A DNA stretch of 64,000 bases from Capnocytophaga periodontitidis (GTDB lineage: Bacteria; Bacteroidota; Bacteroidia; Flavobacteriales; Flavobacteriaceae), in contig NZ_JAEFDB010000001.1 in NCBI RefSeq assembly GCF_016126015.1, positions 248,001 through 312,000 on the forward strand, in the 5' to 3' direction. The first letter of the stretch is position 1; every line of letters starts with the position of its first letter. A program made the translations under genes and the position numbers. The notes under the pieces were generated by a model. It did no database searches, was not told where the DNA came from, and saw only the letters and a list, made by a program, of their open reading frames with translations. Shown here one piece after another: positions 44,128-53,098 of this stretch.

Positions 44128-45102
44128 TTATTTGCCAAGAAGATAGGCAAAAATAAGTGGAGCTACAATAGTAGCATCCGATTCTACAATAAATTTGGGG
44201 GTGTCAATATCTAATTTACCCCAAGTGATTTTCTCATTAGGTACAGCTCCTGAGTATGAGCCATAGCTAGTGGTTGAGTCAGAAATCTGACAGAAGTATG
44301 ACCAAAATGGTACATCTTCCCATTCCAAGTCTTGATACATCATAGGTACTACACAAATAGGAAAATCTCCAGCAATACCACCTCCTATTTGGAAGAAACC
44401 TACACCTTTACCTCCTGAATTTGCACGATACCATTCGGTGAGGCAAATCATATATTCAATACCTGTTTTCACAGTAGAGGCTTTTAAATTCCCTTTGATT
44501 ACATTGGCTGCAAAAATATTACCAGTGGTTGAATCTTCCCAACCTGGACAAACGATAGGCAAATTCTTTTCGGCAGCTGCTAATATCCAAGAATTTTTAG
44601 GGTCAATTTCGTAATATTGCTCTAATACTCCTGATTTTACTACTTGGTATAAAAATTCGTGAGGAAAATAGCGTTCACCTTTACTTTCGGCTGCGTGCCA
44701 TACATCTTCCAAGTGCTTTTGTAAACGACGAAAAGCTTCTTCCTCAGGAATACAAGTATCAGTTACACGGTTGTAATGACCATCAAGGAGTTCTCTTTCT
44801 TGCTCAGGAGTGAGGTCGCGATAATGAGGTACACGTTTGTAATGAGAGTGTGCCACAAGGTTCATTACATCCTCTTCAAGGTTAGCTCCTGTACACGAGA
44901 TGATATCTACCTTACCTGCGCGAATCATCTCAGCAAGTGAAATTCCTAATTCTGCCGTACTCATTGCTCCAGCAAGTGCCACGAGCATTTTTCCGCCTTC
45001 AGTAATATGGGTTTCATACCCTTTAGCAGCATCTACTAAAGCTGCTGCATTGAAGTGTAAAAAGTTTTTCTCAATGAATTGAGAAATAGGTCCTTTACTC
45101 AT
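44128..45102 (-). CDS. Deoxyhypusine-synthase-like protein
   Basis: A 324-residue member of the deoxyhypusine synthase family. The eukaryotic enzyme transfers the aminobutyl group of spermidine to a lysine of eIF5A, which bacteria lack; bacterial members are thought to make homospermidine-type polyamines or modify other targets. The family core is present (SGGKGVGFFQIGGGIAGDFPI near 229-248), and the active-site lysine of the human enzyme has a counterpart at K296 in ITWGKLD, so the protein looks catalytically able. An arginine decarboxylase at 62.4 kb could feed the same pathway. Transcribed alone from its own promoter. Confidence 0.88.
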   Translation of the reverse strand: MSKGPISQFIEKNFLHFNAAALVDAAKGYETHITEGGKMLVALAGAMSTAELGISLAEMIRAGKVDIISCTGANLEEDVMNLVAHSHYKRVPHYRDLTPEQERELLDGHYNRVTDTCIPEEEAFRRLQKHLEDVWHAAESKGERYFPHEFLYQVVKSGVLEQYYEIDPKNSWILAAAEKNLPIVCPGWEDSTTGNIFAANVIKGNLKASTVKTGIEYMICLTEWYRANSGGKGVGFFQIGGGIAGDFPICVVPMMYQDLEWEDVPFWSYFCQISDSTTSYGSYSGAVPNEKITWGKLDIDTPKFIVESDATIVAPLIFAYLLGK

Positions 45103-45134
45103 CTTTGATTAGTTTAAAAATCTAAATTATTCGG

Positions 45135-45142
45135 CAAAGATA
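45135..45142 (-). promoter_or_regulatory. -7 promoter element of the deoxyhypusine-synthase-like gene
   Basis: The minus strand reads TATCTTTG, 32 bases upstream of the ATG. Confidence 0.6.
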
Positions 45143-45195
45143 TAAATAATCTATCAATTTAGCAAATTAATATTTTGTATATCAAAAATATTTCG

Positions 45196-45203
45196 TACCT
45201 TTG
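45196..45203 (+). promoter_or_regulatory. -7 promoter element of rho
   Basis: TACCTTTG lies about 120 bases before the rho ATG, leaving an untranslated leader of roughly 110 bases, long for this window. Confidence 0.65.
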
Positions 45204-45322
45204 CCGCGTTTTCAGTCCCTCTACAAAATTCTATTCAATAATATCTTAATTTAAAAAGAGGAAAAACACTATCTTATTCTACTGAAAAAAATCATTTACT
45301 TTATTAACAACTATTTTATAAA

Positions 45323-46984
45323 ATGTCTAACATTACAGATTTAAAATCTAAAAAGCTACCTGAATTGCAGGAAATAGCAAAGGGGCTAAATGTGCCTAAG
45401 TATCGCTACTTAAACAAGCCTGAACTTATTAATCAAATTATTGATTTTCAAGAAAAACAAACCAATCAAACTTCTCAAGAACTTCCTAAAAAAAATGCTG
45501 CTACAACAGCCGAAAACACTAATTCACCATCTAAAAAAGAACGAAAGAAAAAAATAGATGCCCCTCAAAAAGTAGGAAGCTCTAAACAAGAAAATTTGTC
45601 TAAAAATACAATAAATAAAGAAACTGCAGAAGATAATAAAGTAGAAATAAAAACAGATACTAAATCTAATTTTCAACGAAAAAATAATTCTCCTACCCCT
45701 TCTTCTACTAACAATAATCAATCTAAAACACTCCCCCTTTCAAATAATAACAACAATAACAATAATAATGGTAATATTGCAAACAATAACAGCAATAACT
45801 ATTTGAATATCAATAATGAAAACTTTGATAAGGAGAAAAAGAATCGTTATAGAGCTCCTGATTTTGAGTTTGATAGTATTGTAGATTGCGAAGGAGTTTT
45901 AGATATTACCCCAGAAGGGTATGGTTTCTTGCGCTCGTCTGATTATAACTACTTAGCTTCTCCCGATGATATCTATGTATCAGCTTCTCAAATCCGTTTG
46001 TTTGGCTTACAAACAGGTGATACAGTTCACGGTGAAGTGCGTCCGCCTAAAGATGGTGAAAAATACTATCCTCTTCTCAAAGTAATCAAAATTAATGGTT
46101 TAGACCCTCAAGTGGTACGAGATCGCGTGCTCTTTGAACACCTTACACCACTTTTTCCTACTGAAAAATTTGAATTAGCAGGAAAAGGAGCAACGCCTTC
46201 TACACGCCTCATCGACCTTTTTGCGCCTATAGGAAAAGGACAGCGTGGGATGATTGTAGCACAACCTAAAACGGGGAAAACAATGTTACTAAAGGATATA
46301 GCTAATGCTATTAGCAAAAACCATCCTGAAGTATATTTGATGGTGCTTCTCATTGATGAACGCCCTGAGGAAGTAACCGATATGCAACGAAGTGTACGTG
46401 GTGAAATTATTTCGTCTACCTTTGATAAAGAAGCCTCTGAACACGTGAAAATAGCCAATATAGTTCTTGAAAAAGCCAAACGATTAGTAGAATGTGGTCA
46501 CGATGTGGTAATTTTGTTAGATTCTATTACACGCTTGGCTCGTGCTTACAATACTGTGCAGCCTGCTTCAGGTAAAGTGCTTACAGGTGGGGTAGATGCC
46601 AATGCACTTCACAAACCCAAACGTTTCTTTGGGGCTGCTCGCAATATAGAAAACGGAGGATCTCTTTCTATCATAGCTACCGCACTTACCGAAACAGGTT
46701 CTAAAATGGATGAGGTGATTTTTGAAGAGTTTAAAGGAACCGGTAATATGGAATTGCAGTTAGACCGCCGTATTGCCAACCGCCGTGTGTTCCCTGCTAT
46801 TGATCTAATGGCTTCATCTACTCGTCGCGACGATTTGCTTTTAGACGAAAATACGCTCAATCGCATCTGGGTATTACGTAAATATTTAGCCGATATGAAT
46901 CCTATAGAAGCAATGGAATTTATGGAAAAACAAATCAAACAAACTCGAAATAACGAAGAGTTTTTAGCGACAATGAATAACTAA
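45323..46984 (+). CDS. rho: Transcription termination factor Rho with Asn/Lys-rich insert
   Basis: Hexameric RNA helicase that ends transcription. The 553 residues comprise an N-terminal helical domain (1-45), a low-complexity insert (about 46-180) rich in Asn, Lys, Ser and Thr with nine consecutive Asn at 141-149, the RNA-binding cold-shock-like domain ([22 protein letters not shown]), and the ATPase with Walker A at 313-320 (PKTGKT), [14 protein letters not shown] and [16 protein letters not shown]. coli Rho has 419 residues; the extra length is the insert. Long Rho inserts are usual in Bacteroidota. The leader of about 110 bases may take part in autoregulation. Confidence 0.97.
   Translation: MSNITDLKSKKLPELQEIAKGLNVPKYRYLNKPELINQIIDFQEKQTNQTSQELPKKNAATTAENTNSPSKKERKKKIDAPQKVGSSKQENLSKNTINKETAEDNKVEIKTDTKSNFQRKNNSPTPSSTNNNQSKTLPLSNNNNNNNNNGNIANNNSNNYLNINNENFDKEKKNRYRAPDFEFDSIVDCEGVLDITPEGYGFLRSSDYNYLASPDDIYVSASQIRLFGLQTGDTVHGEVRPPKDGEKYYPLLKVIKINGLDPQVVRDRVLFEHLTPLFPTEKFELAGKGATPSTRLIDLFAPIGKGQRGMIVAQPKTGKTMLLKDIANAISKNHPEVYLMVLLIDERPEEVTDMQRSVRGEIISSTFDKEASEHVKIANIVLEKAKRLVECGHDVVILLDSITRLARAYNTVQPASGKVLTGGVDANALHKPKRFFGAARNIENGGSLSIIATALTETGSKMDEVIFEEFKGTGNMELQLDRRIANRRVFPAIDLMASSTRRDDLLLDENTLNRIWVLRKYLADMNPIEAMEFMEKQIKQTRNNEEFLATMNN
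45743..45799 (+). repeat. AAY trinucleotide repeat in rho
   Basis: An imperfect run of AAT/AAC codons encoding Asn tracts in the Rho insert (nine in a row, then interrupted by GNIA, then more). Such repeats are prone to length change in frame. Confidence 0.7.
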
Positions 46985-47075
46985 TTATTAAAAAGTTATT
47001 TTTGTATTTCTTGTAAAACAATAAGTTATAAAATAAGTTAAAAAAACATCGCAATTTTTTGTCTCAAAAATTTGC

Positions 47076-47101
47076 AAGTAATAAAAATAGTTGTACCTTT
47101 G
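47076..47101 (+). promoter_or_regulatory. Promoter of tRNA-Ser(UGA)
   Basis: A TTGCAAG -33-type element and TACCTTTG (47094-47101), closely similar to the promoter of the 37.7-kb tRNA cluster. Confidence 0.7.
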
Positions 47102-47140
47102 CACCCGCATAATTGAAATAACAATAGCAATTGTGCAATT

Positions 47141-47225
47141 GGAGAGATGGCAGAGCGGTTGAATGCGGCGGTCTTGAAAACCGTTGAGGGTAATACCTCC
47201 GGGGGTTCGAATCCCTCTCTCTCCG
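47141..47225 (+). tRNA. tRNA-Ser (anticodon UGA)
   Basis: 85 nt. Acceptor GGAGAGA pairs with TCTCTCC (the second-arm T pairs with A) and the discriminator is G. The anticodon arm GCGGT-CTTGAAA-ACCGT gives UGA. There is a long variable arm, and the T-loop is GGTTCGAATCC. CCA is not encoded. It is a single gene with its own promoter and terminator. Confidence 0.95.
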
Positions 47226-47226
47226 C

Positions 47227-47273
47227 AAAAAAAATCCATTATAACAAAATAAAGTGTTATAATGGATTTTTTT
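47227..47273 (+). terminator. Terminator after tRNA-Ser(UGA)
   Basis: A-run plus ATCCATTATAACA pairs perfectly with TGTTATAATGGAT and a T-run, giving an unusually long stem. It also faces the end of the opposing small gene at 47.3 kb. Confidence 0.88.
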
Positions 47274-47291
47274 ATTATTAATAATTGATAA

Positions 47292-47555
47292 TTAGCGATT
47301 TTTTAATTCAAATTCTAATATATTATACATATTTTCAAGTTGATATACTACTTTTTCATTTAAAACTATATCTGATAATAATAATTTTTCTACAGTTTTA
47401 TAAAAAATCTTTAATGTTTTACAATTGTTAAGCCATTCTGTAATTTGTACATTCAGTTCTCTGTGTCTGTCTTTAAAATAGGTATGATGATACTCTATTC
47501 CTCTAGCTTGTAAGCTATACATAAAAATTTCTTCAAAATAACGAATTGCATTCAT
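47292..47555 (-). CDS. Hypothetical protein, 87 residues
   Basis: A small, probably helical soluble protein (begins MNAIRYFEEIFMYSLQARG, ends NILEFELKNR) that I do not recognise. It lies 12 bases after the end of the frameshifted pseudogene and is the last member of a minus-strand cluster of three small genes. No signal peptide or membrane helix is present. It may be an immunity-type or orphan accessory protein, with low certainty. Confidence 0.55.
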   Translation of the reverse strand: MNAIRYFEEIFMYSLQARGIEYHHTYFKDRHRELNVQITEWLNNCKTLKIFYKTVEKLLLSDIVLNEKVVYQLENMYNILEFELKNR

Positions 47556-47567
47556 TTTTTATAAGCA

Positions 47568-48058
47568 TTAGCTATCCAGCAAGTCTAATAAAGGCTGAAT
47601 GGGCAATCCTGCTAATCCAAAACAAACCAACCAATCTTCAGTCGTGGTGATTTCGGAGTATTTTTCACTGAGAACTTCTTCAAAAAAGCAAGAGAAAACC
47701 GCTTTTAAAAATCTATTTCGGGAGCTTCCCACAAGTCAAGACGTTCAAAATAGCATTTAGAGAGCGATAATCCCTCGTCTATATAAAATATTTTACCCTC
47801 ACAAAGGAGTTCAAGCATACGTGGTAAAAAATAATGAACTTCTACAATAGCCTTAACTGTACTCACTAACATAGCTCTACATAGGTGCTAATTTGTTGAA
47901 GTGAGAGCTCCCTAAGGGGAATACGGCATAAATTATCTATTTCAGTAGGAGTAATGCAATTGTCACAATCACATACTGATAAATGTTTATCAATCGAATA
48001 AGAAAAAAAAGCTATAGGCTTCTTCTATATAAGGACTTAATTTGTTTGAATATTTCAT
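47568..48058 (-). pseudogene. Decayed gene with several frameshifts, unknown family
   Basis: No long frame exists here, but three adjacent minus-strand pieces join into one protein-like sequence of about 160 residues. From the ATG at 48058 it reads MKYSNKLSPYIEEAYSFFF; a shift in a T-run near 48003 leads to SYSIDKHLSVCDCDNC and on to QQISTYVEL; a second shift near 47870 leads to VSTVKAIVEVHYFLPRML and FERLDLWEAPEIDF; a third near 47704 leads to KAVFSCFFEEVLSEKY and ends PLLDLLDS with TAA at 47568. At least three indels are needed, two in T/A runs. The ATG overlaps the stop of the upstream gene (ATGA), as in an intact coupled pair. Confidence 0.75.
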
Positions 48059-48480
48059 CTTTTGTAACTTAACCAAATAGCTGTACCCCCTCCTTTACGG
48101 TCATAAAGAGCCTCAATCTTTCCCCAATCAAAAGAGTGATTATCACCTATGTGGGCTGTGAGCCATTGTTTGTAATATTTTTCAGTTTTCAATTCGTATT
48201 CTTCACTCCAATCTTCCCACGAAGTCTGTCGTTCGTTCATCGCAAAACATAAACATTCAAGTTGCTCACCTTTAAAACAAAGTGAAACATCAAAGAGTTT
48301 TCCTTCAAAAGAACAATTGTAAAAATATAGCCAATAGTATCCTGTACCTACCTCCCATATTTTATTATTTGGAAAACGTTCTCTAAGATTAGAAAAAGTT
48401 GTATTAGTTGTAATAGTTTCACTTTCTATGAGAAGGAAATCTCCATTATGAATGTTTAAAAAAGAAGCTGTTTTTTTCAT
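48055..48480 (-). CDS. Hypothetical protein, 141 residues
   Basis: A soluble protein beginning MKKTASFLNIHNGDFLLIESE and rich in Trp/Tyr (WEVGTGYYWLYFYN, WEDWSEEYELKTEKYYKQW), ending GGGTAIWLSYKR. I do not recognise it. Its stop codon overlaps the ATG of the decayed gene downstream, so it was part of a coupled operon. A -7 element (minus-strand TATCTTTG) lies 22 bases upstream of its ATG. An orphan immunity protein is possible but unproven. Confidence 0.6.
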   Translation of the reverse strand: MKKTASFLNIHNGDFLLIESETITTNTTFSNLRERFPNNKIWEVGTGYYWLYFYNCSFEGKLFDVSLCFKGEQLECLCFAMNERQTSWEDWSEEYELKTEKYYKQWLTAHIGDNHSFDWGKIEALYDRKGGGTAIWLSYKR

Positions 48481-48502
48481 TTTATCACTTGTTACTCAAC
48501 TG

Positions 48503-48510
48503 CAAAGATA
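48503..48510 (-). promoter_or_regulatory. -7 promoter element of the 48.4-kb small-gene cluster
   Basis: The minus strand reads TATCTTTG, 22 bases before the ATG at 48480. Confidence 0.55.
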
Positions 48511-48551
48511 TAATTTTTTGTTAATATTTTTTATACCCAACAGAAAAATAG

Positions 48552-48559
48552 TACTTTTG
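48552..48559 (+). promoter_or_regulatory. -7 promoter element of the bshA operon
   Basis: TACTTTTG matches TAnnTTTG, 20 bases before the bshA ATG. No equally clear promoter is seen between the next six genes. Confidence 0.65.
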
Positions 48560-48579
48560 CCTATCTAATACATCAAAAA

Positions 48580-49704
48580 ATGAATATAGCCATAGTGTGT
48601 TATCCTACCTTTGGAGGTAGCGGTGTAGTTGCTACCGAATTAGGAATCGCCTTAGCCCGTAAAGGTCATCAGGTACACTTTATTACTTATAGTTATCCTG
48701 TGCGTTTAGACTTCTTGGAAATGAACATTCACTTTCACGAAGTACATGTAGAGGAGTACCCCTTGTTTCATTATCAACCTTACGAATTAGCGTTATCAAG
48801 CAAAATGGCTTATGTGGTAAAGACTTACAACATTGATATTTTGCACGTGCATTACGCTATTCCACACGCTTATGCAGGCTATATGGCAAAGCAGATGCTC
48901 AAACGTGAAGGGATAGAAGTGCCTATGATTACCACTTTACACGGCACAGATATTACTCTTGTAGGTAATCACCCTACTTATAAAGAAGCAGTAACGTTTA
49001 GCATCAACGAATCGGATGTGGTAACCTCGGTATCCGAGAGTTTGAAACGAGATACATTGCGCCTTTTCAATGTAAATAAAGATATAAAAGTTATTCCAAA
49101 CTTTATTGCCTTAAAAAAAACTGAATCTATTTCTCCTTGCAAACGAACAGTAATGGCAACTCCCGATGAGGTAATTGTAACTCATATTAGCAACTTTAGG
49201 AAAGTGAAGCGTGTAGACGATGTGGTAAGGGTATTCTATGGCATTCAGCAACAACTTCCTGCCAAATTGATAATGGTAGGTGACGGACCTGAGCGTGAGA
49301 TAGCCGACCAGCTATGTAAGGATTTAGGTATCAAGAAAAAGGTGCTTTTCTTGGGAAATACATCTGATATAGACCGTATATTATGTTTTACAGATTTGTT
49401 TTTACTCCCCTCAGAATCCGAAAGCTTTGGACTTTCAGCCTTAGAGGCAATGGCTGCAGGTGTACCCGTAGTATCAAGTAATGCAGGAGGCTTATCGGAG
49501 GTAAATGAAGAAGGTGTATCAGGTTATTTATGTCCAATAGGCGATGTGCAAACAATGGCTGAAAAAGCTATTTATATTTTAAGTGACAAAGACCGCTTGA
49601 CACAATTCAAACAGAATGCCCGCAAAGTAGCAGCTCGTTTTGATGAAGAGAAAATTGTACCGATGTATGAAGCTCTTTACTACAATGCTATTAAAGATAA
49701 ATAA
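48580..49704 (+). CDS. bshA: N-acetyl-alpha-D-glucosaminyl L-malate synthase
   Basis: GT4-family glycosyltransferase for the first step of bacillithiol synthesis, joining GlcNAc from UDP-GlcNAc to L-malate. The 374 residues start with MNIAIVCYPTFGGSGVVATELG, typical of BshA, and include LHVHYAIPHAYAGYMAK, TTLHGTDITLVG and the GT4 C-terminal motif LLPSESESFGLSALEAMAAGVPVV (E-x7-E). This indicates that the organism uses bacillithiol as a thiol buffer. Accessory genes follow 6 bases downstream on the same strand. Confidence 0.95.
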   Translation: MNIAIVCYPTFGGSGVVATELGIALARKGHQVHFITYSYPVRLDFLEMNIHFHEVHVEEYPLFHYQPYELALSSKMAYVVKTYNIDILHVHYAIPHAYAGYMAKQMLKREGIEVPMITTLHGTDITLVGNHPTYKEAVTFSINESDVVTSVSESLKRDTLRLFNVNKDIKVIPNFIALKKTESISPCKRTVMATPDEVIVTHISNFRKVKRVDDVVRVFYGIQQQLPAKLIMVGDGPEREIADQLCKDLGIKKKVLFLGNTSDIDRILCFTDLFLLPSESESFGLSALEAMAAGVPVVSSNAGGLSEVNEEGVSGYLCPIGDVQTMAEKAIYILSDKDRLTQFKQNARKVAARFDEEKIVPMYEALYYNAIKDK

Positions 49705-49710
49705 AACATT

Positions 49711-50625
49711 ATGGCAGCTTATAAACACCCTATTACCTTAGAAGCCGCTCTTAAAGAAGTAACCGAGGAGCGCTTTTGTAAAGGACATCATTACAAGGAT
49801 GTCGCCCTGACCGATGAGATGGTTGAACAGATCGTACAAGTAAAGTCGTTGGTCAATATGGGCTTTATCAATACCGCGATTACTGATGAAGCACTACAAT
49901 ACTTGGCGACTTTGCCCAAACTAAAACTCCTTTTCTTAGAGGGTAATAAGCAAGTTACAGGCGAAGGCTTTAAGTACTTTGTCGACAAACCTATCAACCA
50001 TATCTCGCTGGACGGTTGCCCCGTAACTGATGAGACACTAAAAATTGTCCTACAAGTACCACGCCTAAAGTCTCTTTCGCTAAAGAGAACACGGGTTACT
50101 TTTGAGGGGCTAATGGCTGCGGCACATTACAACAAGGTGAGTTTCTACCTTGATAAACCTTTCACCGCCGATCAGATAAAAGCCTTTGAACAAGCCCAAC
50201 GCACCGCAGGCAAGAAGAAACCAACGACAACTCCTACCGATGATCTGCCTGTAGTAAAGCAATTACTCTTAGATTTCTTTGTGGCAATGACCGAGTGGGA
50301 GGCTTTCGCTACCAAAAATGACGATACCCAAGAGGGCGATCTTTTGGTAAGAGAAAAATGCAAAGACCTCTTCAAAAAGTATTGTACCGACAAGCGTAGG
50401 ACAGGCTATCGCCCTGAAGGAATTAGTTATTCTTTAGATAAAAGCGGTACCTATGGTGAACATCAAATTATCGATAGTGAGGTGGTTACTAAGAATAAGA
50501 TATACCTCTACACTCAAGACAGACATAATTGTCAGTTTCGCTTTCTCATCATCAGAAAAGAGGGGGAGTGGAAGATTGACGAATGTCAATGGCACGATGG
50601 GGGCTGGACTAAATACGGATTATAA
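49711..50625 (+). CDS. LRR-like protein fused to an NTF2-like (immunity-type) domain
   Basis: 304 residues. The first half (about 30-160) has leucine-rich-repeat-like units (ITDEALQYLATLPKLKLLFL, HISLDGCPVTDETLKIVLQV, RLKSLSLKRTRVTFEGLMAA). A linker rich in Lys and Thr (KKKPTTTPTDD) leads to a C-terminal domain (about 185-304) ending FLIIRKEGEWKIDECQWHDG, which resembles the NTF2-fold immunity family. The fusion is assigned by eye. Base composition looks more GC-rich than the neighbours. It follows bshA by 6 bases and precedes the next gene by 2. Confidence 0.6.
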   Translation: MAAYKHPITLEAALKEVTEERFCKGHHYKDVALTDEMVEQIVQVKSLVNMGFINTAITDEALQYLATLPKLKLLFLEGNKQVTGEGFKYFVDKPINHISLDGCPVTDETLKIVLQVPRLKSLSLKRTRVTFEGLMAAAHYNKVSFYLDKPFTADQIKAFEQAQRTAGKKKPTTTPTDDLPVVKQLLLDFFVAMTEWEAFATKNDDTQEGDLLVREKCKDLFKKYCTDKRRTGYRPEGISYSLDKSGTYGEHQIIDSEVVTKNKIYLYTQDRHNCQFRFLIIRKEGEWKIDECQWHDGGWTKYGL

Positions 50626-50627
50626 TA

Positions 50628-50963
50628 ATGAAAACAGCAAAACAACTTATAGAAGACGAACTTCAGAAAATAATTCATCAGCTTAAAGAAGTTTCTCTTT
50701 TGCAAGAGGAGAAACAAGCACTTCTAAGCTATAAAAAGGAGTTAGAACAACTATTGTTCCTCAAAAAACTTTCAGATACCTATTATTTGGAATCCGCAAC
50801 TATAGAGCGTATTATTGTATTGCCTCCGCCTCGTACAGATTTTTCTAATTTCCGTCTTGTAGATGATGCTGAAACAGAAGAAAAACAATGGTGGGAGGAG
50901 TTAAAGATAGAAAATAAACCCATTTGGCTTTGTGAAGGAGATATTTTGATTAAGAAAAGATAA
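50628..50963 (+). CDS. Hypothetical small coiled-coil protein
   Basis: 111 residues. The first half is a strongly predicted coiled coil (DELQKIIHQLKEVSLLQEEK and following), the second a short region with PPPRTDF and EEKQWWEELKIENKP. No known family comes to mind. It sits two bases after the LRR/NTF2-like gene and 18 bases before the methyltransferase gene, within the bshA-led set. Confidence 0.6.
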   Translation: MKTAKQLIEDELQKIIHQLKEVSLLQEEKQALLSYKKELEQLLFLKKLSDTYYLESATIERIIVLPPPRTDFSNFRLVDDAETEEKQWWEELKIENKPIWLCEGDILIKKR

Positions 50964-50981
50964 TTCGAAAATATAAATATA

Positions 50982-51725
50982 ATGAAAGATATGTCCCAAA
51001 TATTCAAATCTTCTATAAAAATAGAAGATGTAAAACAAGAAAATGGTATTTTTTGCTGTATGAATGACCATTTTGTCAGTGGAGACAATCAAAAGTATAT
51101 GAAAATGTACGATTGGATGTCTTTCTTTTATGATTTTGGAGAAAAATGGATAGGAAAAATCAAGTATGGAAACGCCATTGACCGCCTGCGTACGGAATTA
51201 ATGAGCCGTTTGGAATGGAAAAATAATATTTCTGTGCTTTATGTTTCCATAGGTACAGGAGCGGACTTGCGTTATCTACCCCAAGGGATTGATTTGAAAA
51301 CAATAAACCTTGTAGGAGCCGATATTTCTATGGGAATGCTCAAAAGATGTAAGAAGCAGTGGCAAAAGAAAACAAACCTTACTCTTGTGCAGTGCCCTGC
51401 CGAGGAATTGCCTTTTGCCGATAATACTTTTGATATTGTTTTTCACAACGGAGGTATCAATTTTTTCAACGATAAAGCCCTTGCTATGAACGAAATGCTC
51501 CGAGTTGCCAAACCAGGTAGTAAACTCCTTATCGCTGATGAGACAGCCGACTTTGTGGAGATCCAATACAAGAAAAGCGTCTTTTCTAAATCCTATTTTG
51601 AAGGCAAAACGGTTGATTTGAACGCCATAGAACAATGTATCCCAGCGTCAGTGACTGAAAAGAAAACAGAATTGTTCTGGAATAACAAATTTTATGGAAT
51701 TACTTTTAGAAAAACAACTAAATGA
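50982..51725 (+). CDS. Class I SAM-dependent methyltransferase (UbiE-like)
   Basis: 247 residues. SAM-binding motif I appears as VLYVSIGTGADLRYLP, the acidic motif as LVGADISMGMLKRCKK, motif post-II as CPAEELPFADNTFDIVFHNGG, and ML-RVAKPGSKLLIADET. The first 60 residues are an extension not usual for the family (MKDMSQIFKSSIKIEDVKQE onward). The methyl acceptor is unknown. The stop overlaps the start of the next gene by 4 bases. Confidence 0.85.
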   Translation: MKDMSQIFKSSIKIEDVKQENGIFCCMNDHFVSGDNQKYMKMYDWMSFFYDFGEKWIGKIKYGNAIDRLRTELMSRLEWKNNISVLYVSIGTGADLRYLPQGIDLKTINLVGADISMGMLKRCKKQWQKKTNLTLVQCPAEELPFADNTFDIVFHNGGINFFNDKALAMNEMLRVAKPGSKLLIADETADFVEIQYKKSVFSKSYFEGKTVDLNAIEQCIPASVTEKKTELFWNNKFYGITFRKTTK

Positions 51726-52165
51726 ATGCCTTACAAAAACGATTAGCACAAATAGGAACGGAACCTCACGAAAATGGCTTGTGTGATGGAATAGTATATG
51801 AAGACTCAGAAGCCCAATGTTATTGGATTTATAACCACTATTCCTATTGCGAATGGCTTAAGCACAATATGATGCACTATGCAGGACTTAGCAGGGAAGA
51901 AGCTACTGAAAAATTAGCTCAAAATAGCCTGTTTACAACCCCACCTAAAGATCTTGAGAATTTATTTTGCATTACGCACGAGCTCACCTATCACAACGCA
52001 ATGGAGATAGCCAAAGGAAATATGTATTGGCAGGACGGAACGCCCTCTGATACTAATAGCTTTCAGGAAGAACACGACGTTTGGTATAAGCAAACCAAAG
52101 AAAAATATCACTTGAACGAAGAATACGAGATACTTAGTTTTGAAGAAGTATTGAAATTAAACTAA
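51722..52165 (+). CDS. Hypothetical protein, 147 residues
   Basis: A soluble protein beginning MNALQKRLAQIGTEPHENGLCDG, containing several His/Tyr/Trp residues (YWIYNHYSYCEWLKHNMMH, THELTYHNAMEIAKGNMYW). I do not recognise the family. It overlaps the methyltransferase stop by 4 bases (ATGA), and the LRR protein starts directly after its stop codon, so the three are translationally coupled. Confidence 0.6.
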   Translation: MNALQKRLAQIGTEPHENGLCDGIVYEDSEAQCYWIYNHYSYCEWLKHNMMHYAGLSREEATEKLAQNSLFTTPPKDLENLFCITHELTYHNAMEIAKGNMYWQDGTPSDTNSFQEEHDVWYKQTKEKYHLNEEYEILSFEEVLKLN

Positions 52166-53098
52166 ATGAGTTACATTACCTTTAAAAGCAAGCTCATAGA
52201 GCAAAAAGTAAAGCAATATCTGAAAAAGAAACACGCTGACCTTCTTGTAAAAGAGGGAAGGAGGGTATTGGTCAAAGAAGAAGGAGCGTCTTTGATTACC
52301 AAAATGCTCATTCATAACGATGATTTGCACTCAGAAGACTTAGCCGACTTGCAAATGTTCCCAAATATAAAGGAATTAGAGTTGCTATCGGAGAATATTA
52401 CCGATTTAGAATCCTTGCTACCCTTGGAAAAGCTACAAAAACTCTATTTGAATGTCAAGGCAACGGATTATACGCCTCTCGCTAAATGCAAAAAACTTAA
52501 AAAAGTAGAGGTTTATGACAGTGGGGTGAGCGATATAGCCCCTTTTTGTGAACTTACAAAACTGAAAGAGTTAAAACTATCGTGCAATAAACTCATTTCT
52601 TTGGAGGGCATACAACGATTACAAAACCTTACCGAACTTTGGTTGGATAGAAACCAAATCACCGATATATCCCCTTTGGCGTGGTTGCCCAATCTTGAAT
52701 ATTTACAATTAGAGAGGAATCAAATCAGCGATTTATCTCCTCTGAGAGCCCTCAAAAAACTCACTACCTTGCGTTTATATCACAACGAGGTGAAAGATCT
52801 TTCTCCTCTGAAGCATTTACCTTTAGAGGAATTGGACTTAGAGCAAAACAAGATAGAAGACCTTAGCGATTTGGTAGGTATAGAAACACTTAGAAATCTA
52901 AAGATATGTTTTAATCCTATAAAAGACGCTTCTCCTTTGCTAAAAATGCCTAATTTAGAGTTTGTTTGTACAGATGCTAAGGATATCTACTTACCTTTAG
53001 AACGTTACCTTGGTAAGAGTGTAATAAGAGAAGTATTTGGAGGACAATACCCTAATTTTCAAGAAGTAGATACCTATATATTTAGTAAAAAAGAATGA
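52166..53098 (+). CDS. Leucine-rich repeat protein (internalin-type repeats)
   Basis: 310 residues with about eight SDS22/internalin-type 21-22-residue repeats (about 80-280), e.g. LTELWLDRNQITDISPLAWL, LEYLQLERNQISDLSPLRAL and LTTLRLYHNEVKDLSPLKHL. There is no signal peptide, so it is probably cytoplasmic and acts through protein binding. Repeats of nearly equal length indicate recent expansion within the gene. It overlaps the next gene by 4 bases. Confidence 0.85.
   Translation: MSYITFKSKLIEQKVKQYLKKKHADLLVKEGRRVLVKEEGASLITKMLIHNDDLHSEDLADLQMFPNIKELELLSENITDLESLLPLEKLQKLYLNVKATDYTPLAKCKKLKKVEVYDSGVSDIAPFCELTKLKELKLSCNKLISLEGIQRLQNLTELWLDRNQITDISPLAWLPNLEYLQLERNQISDLSPLRALKKLTTLRLYHNEVKDLSPLKHLPLEELDLEQNKIEDLSDLVGIETLRNLKICFNPIKDASPLLKMPNLEFVCTDAKDIYLPLERYLGKSVIREVFGGQYPNFQEVDTYIFSKKE

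Noticed and set aside
46988-47239. 83-codon open frame on the minus strand
   Set aside because: It runs antisense through tRNA-Ser(UGA) and its promoter; not a gene.
50982-51725. Restriction-modification DNA methylase
   Set aside because: The motifs fit small-molecule UbiE-like methyltransferases; there is no DPPY/NPPF or PCQ motif and no endonuclease neighbour.
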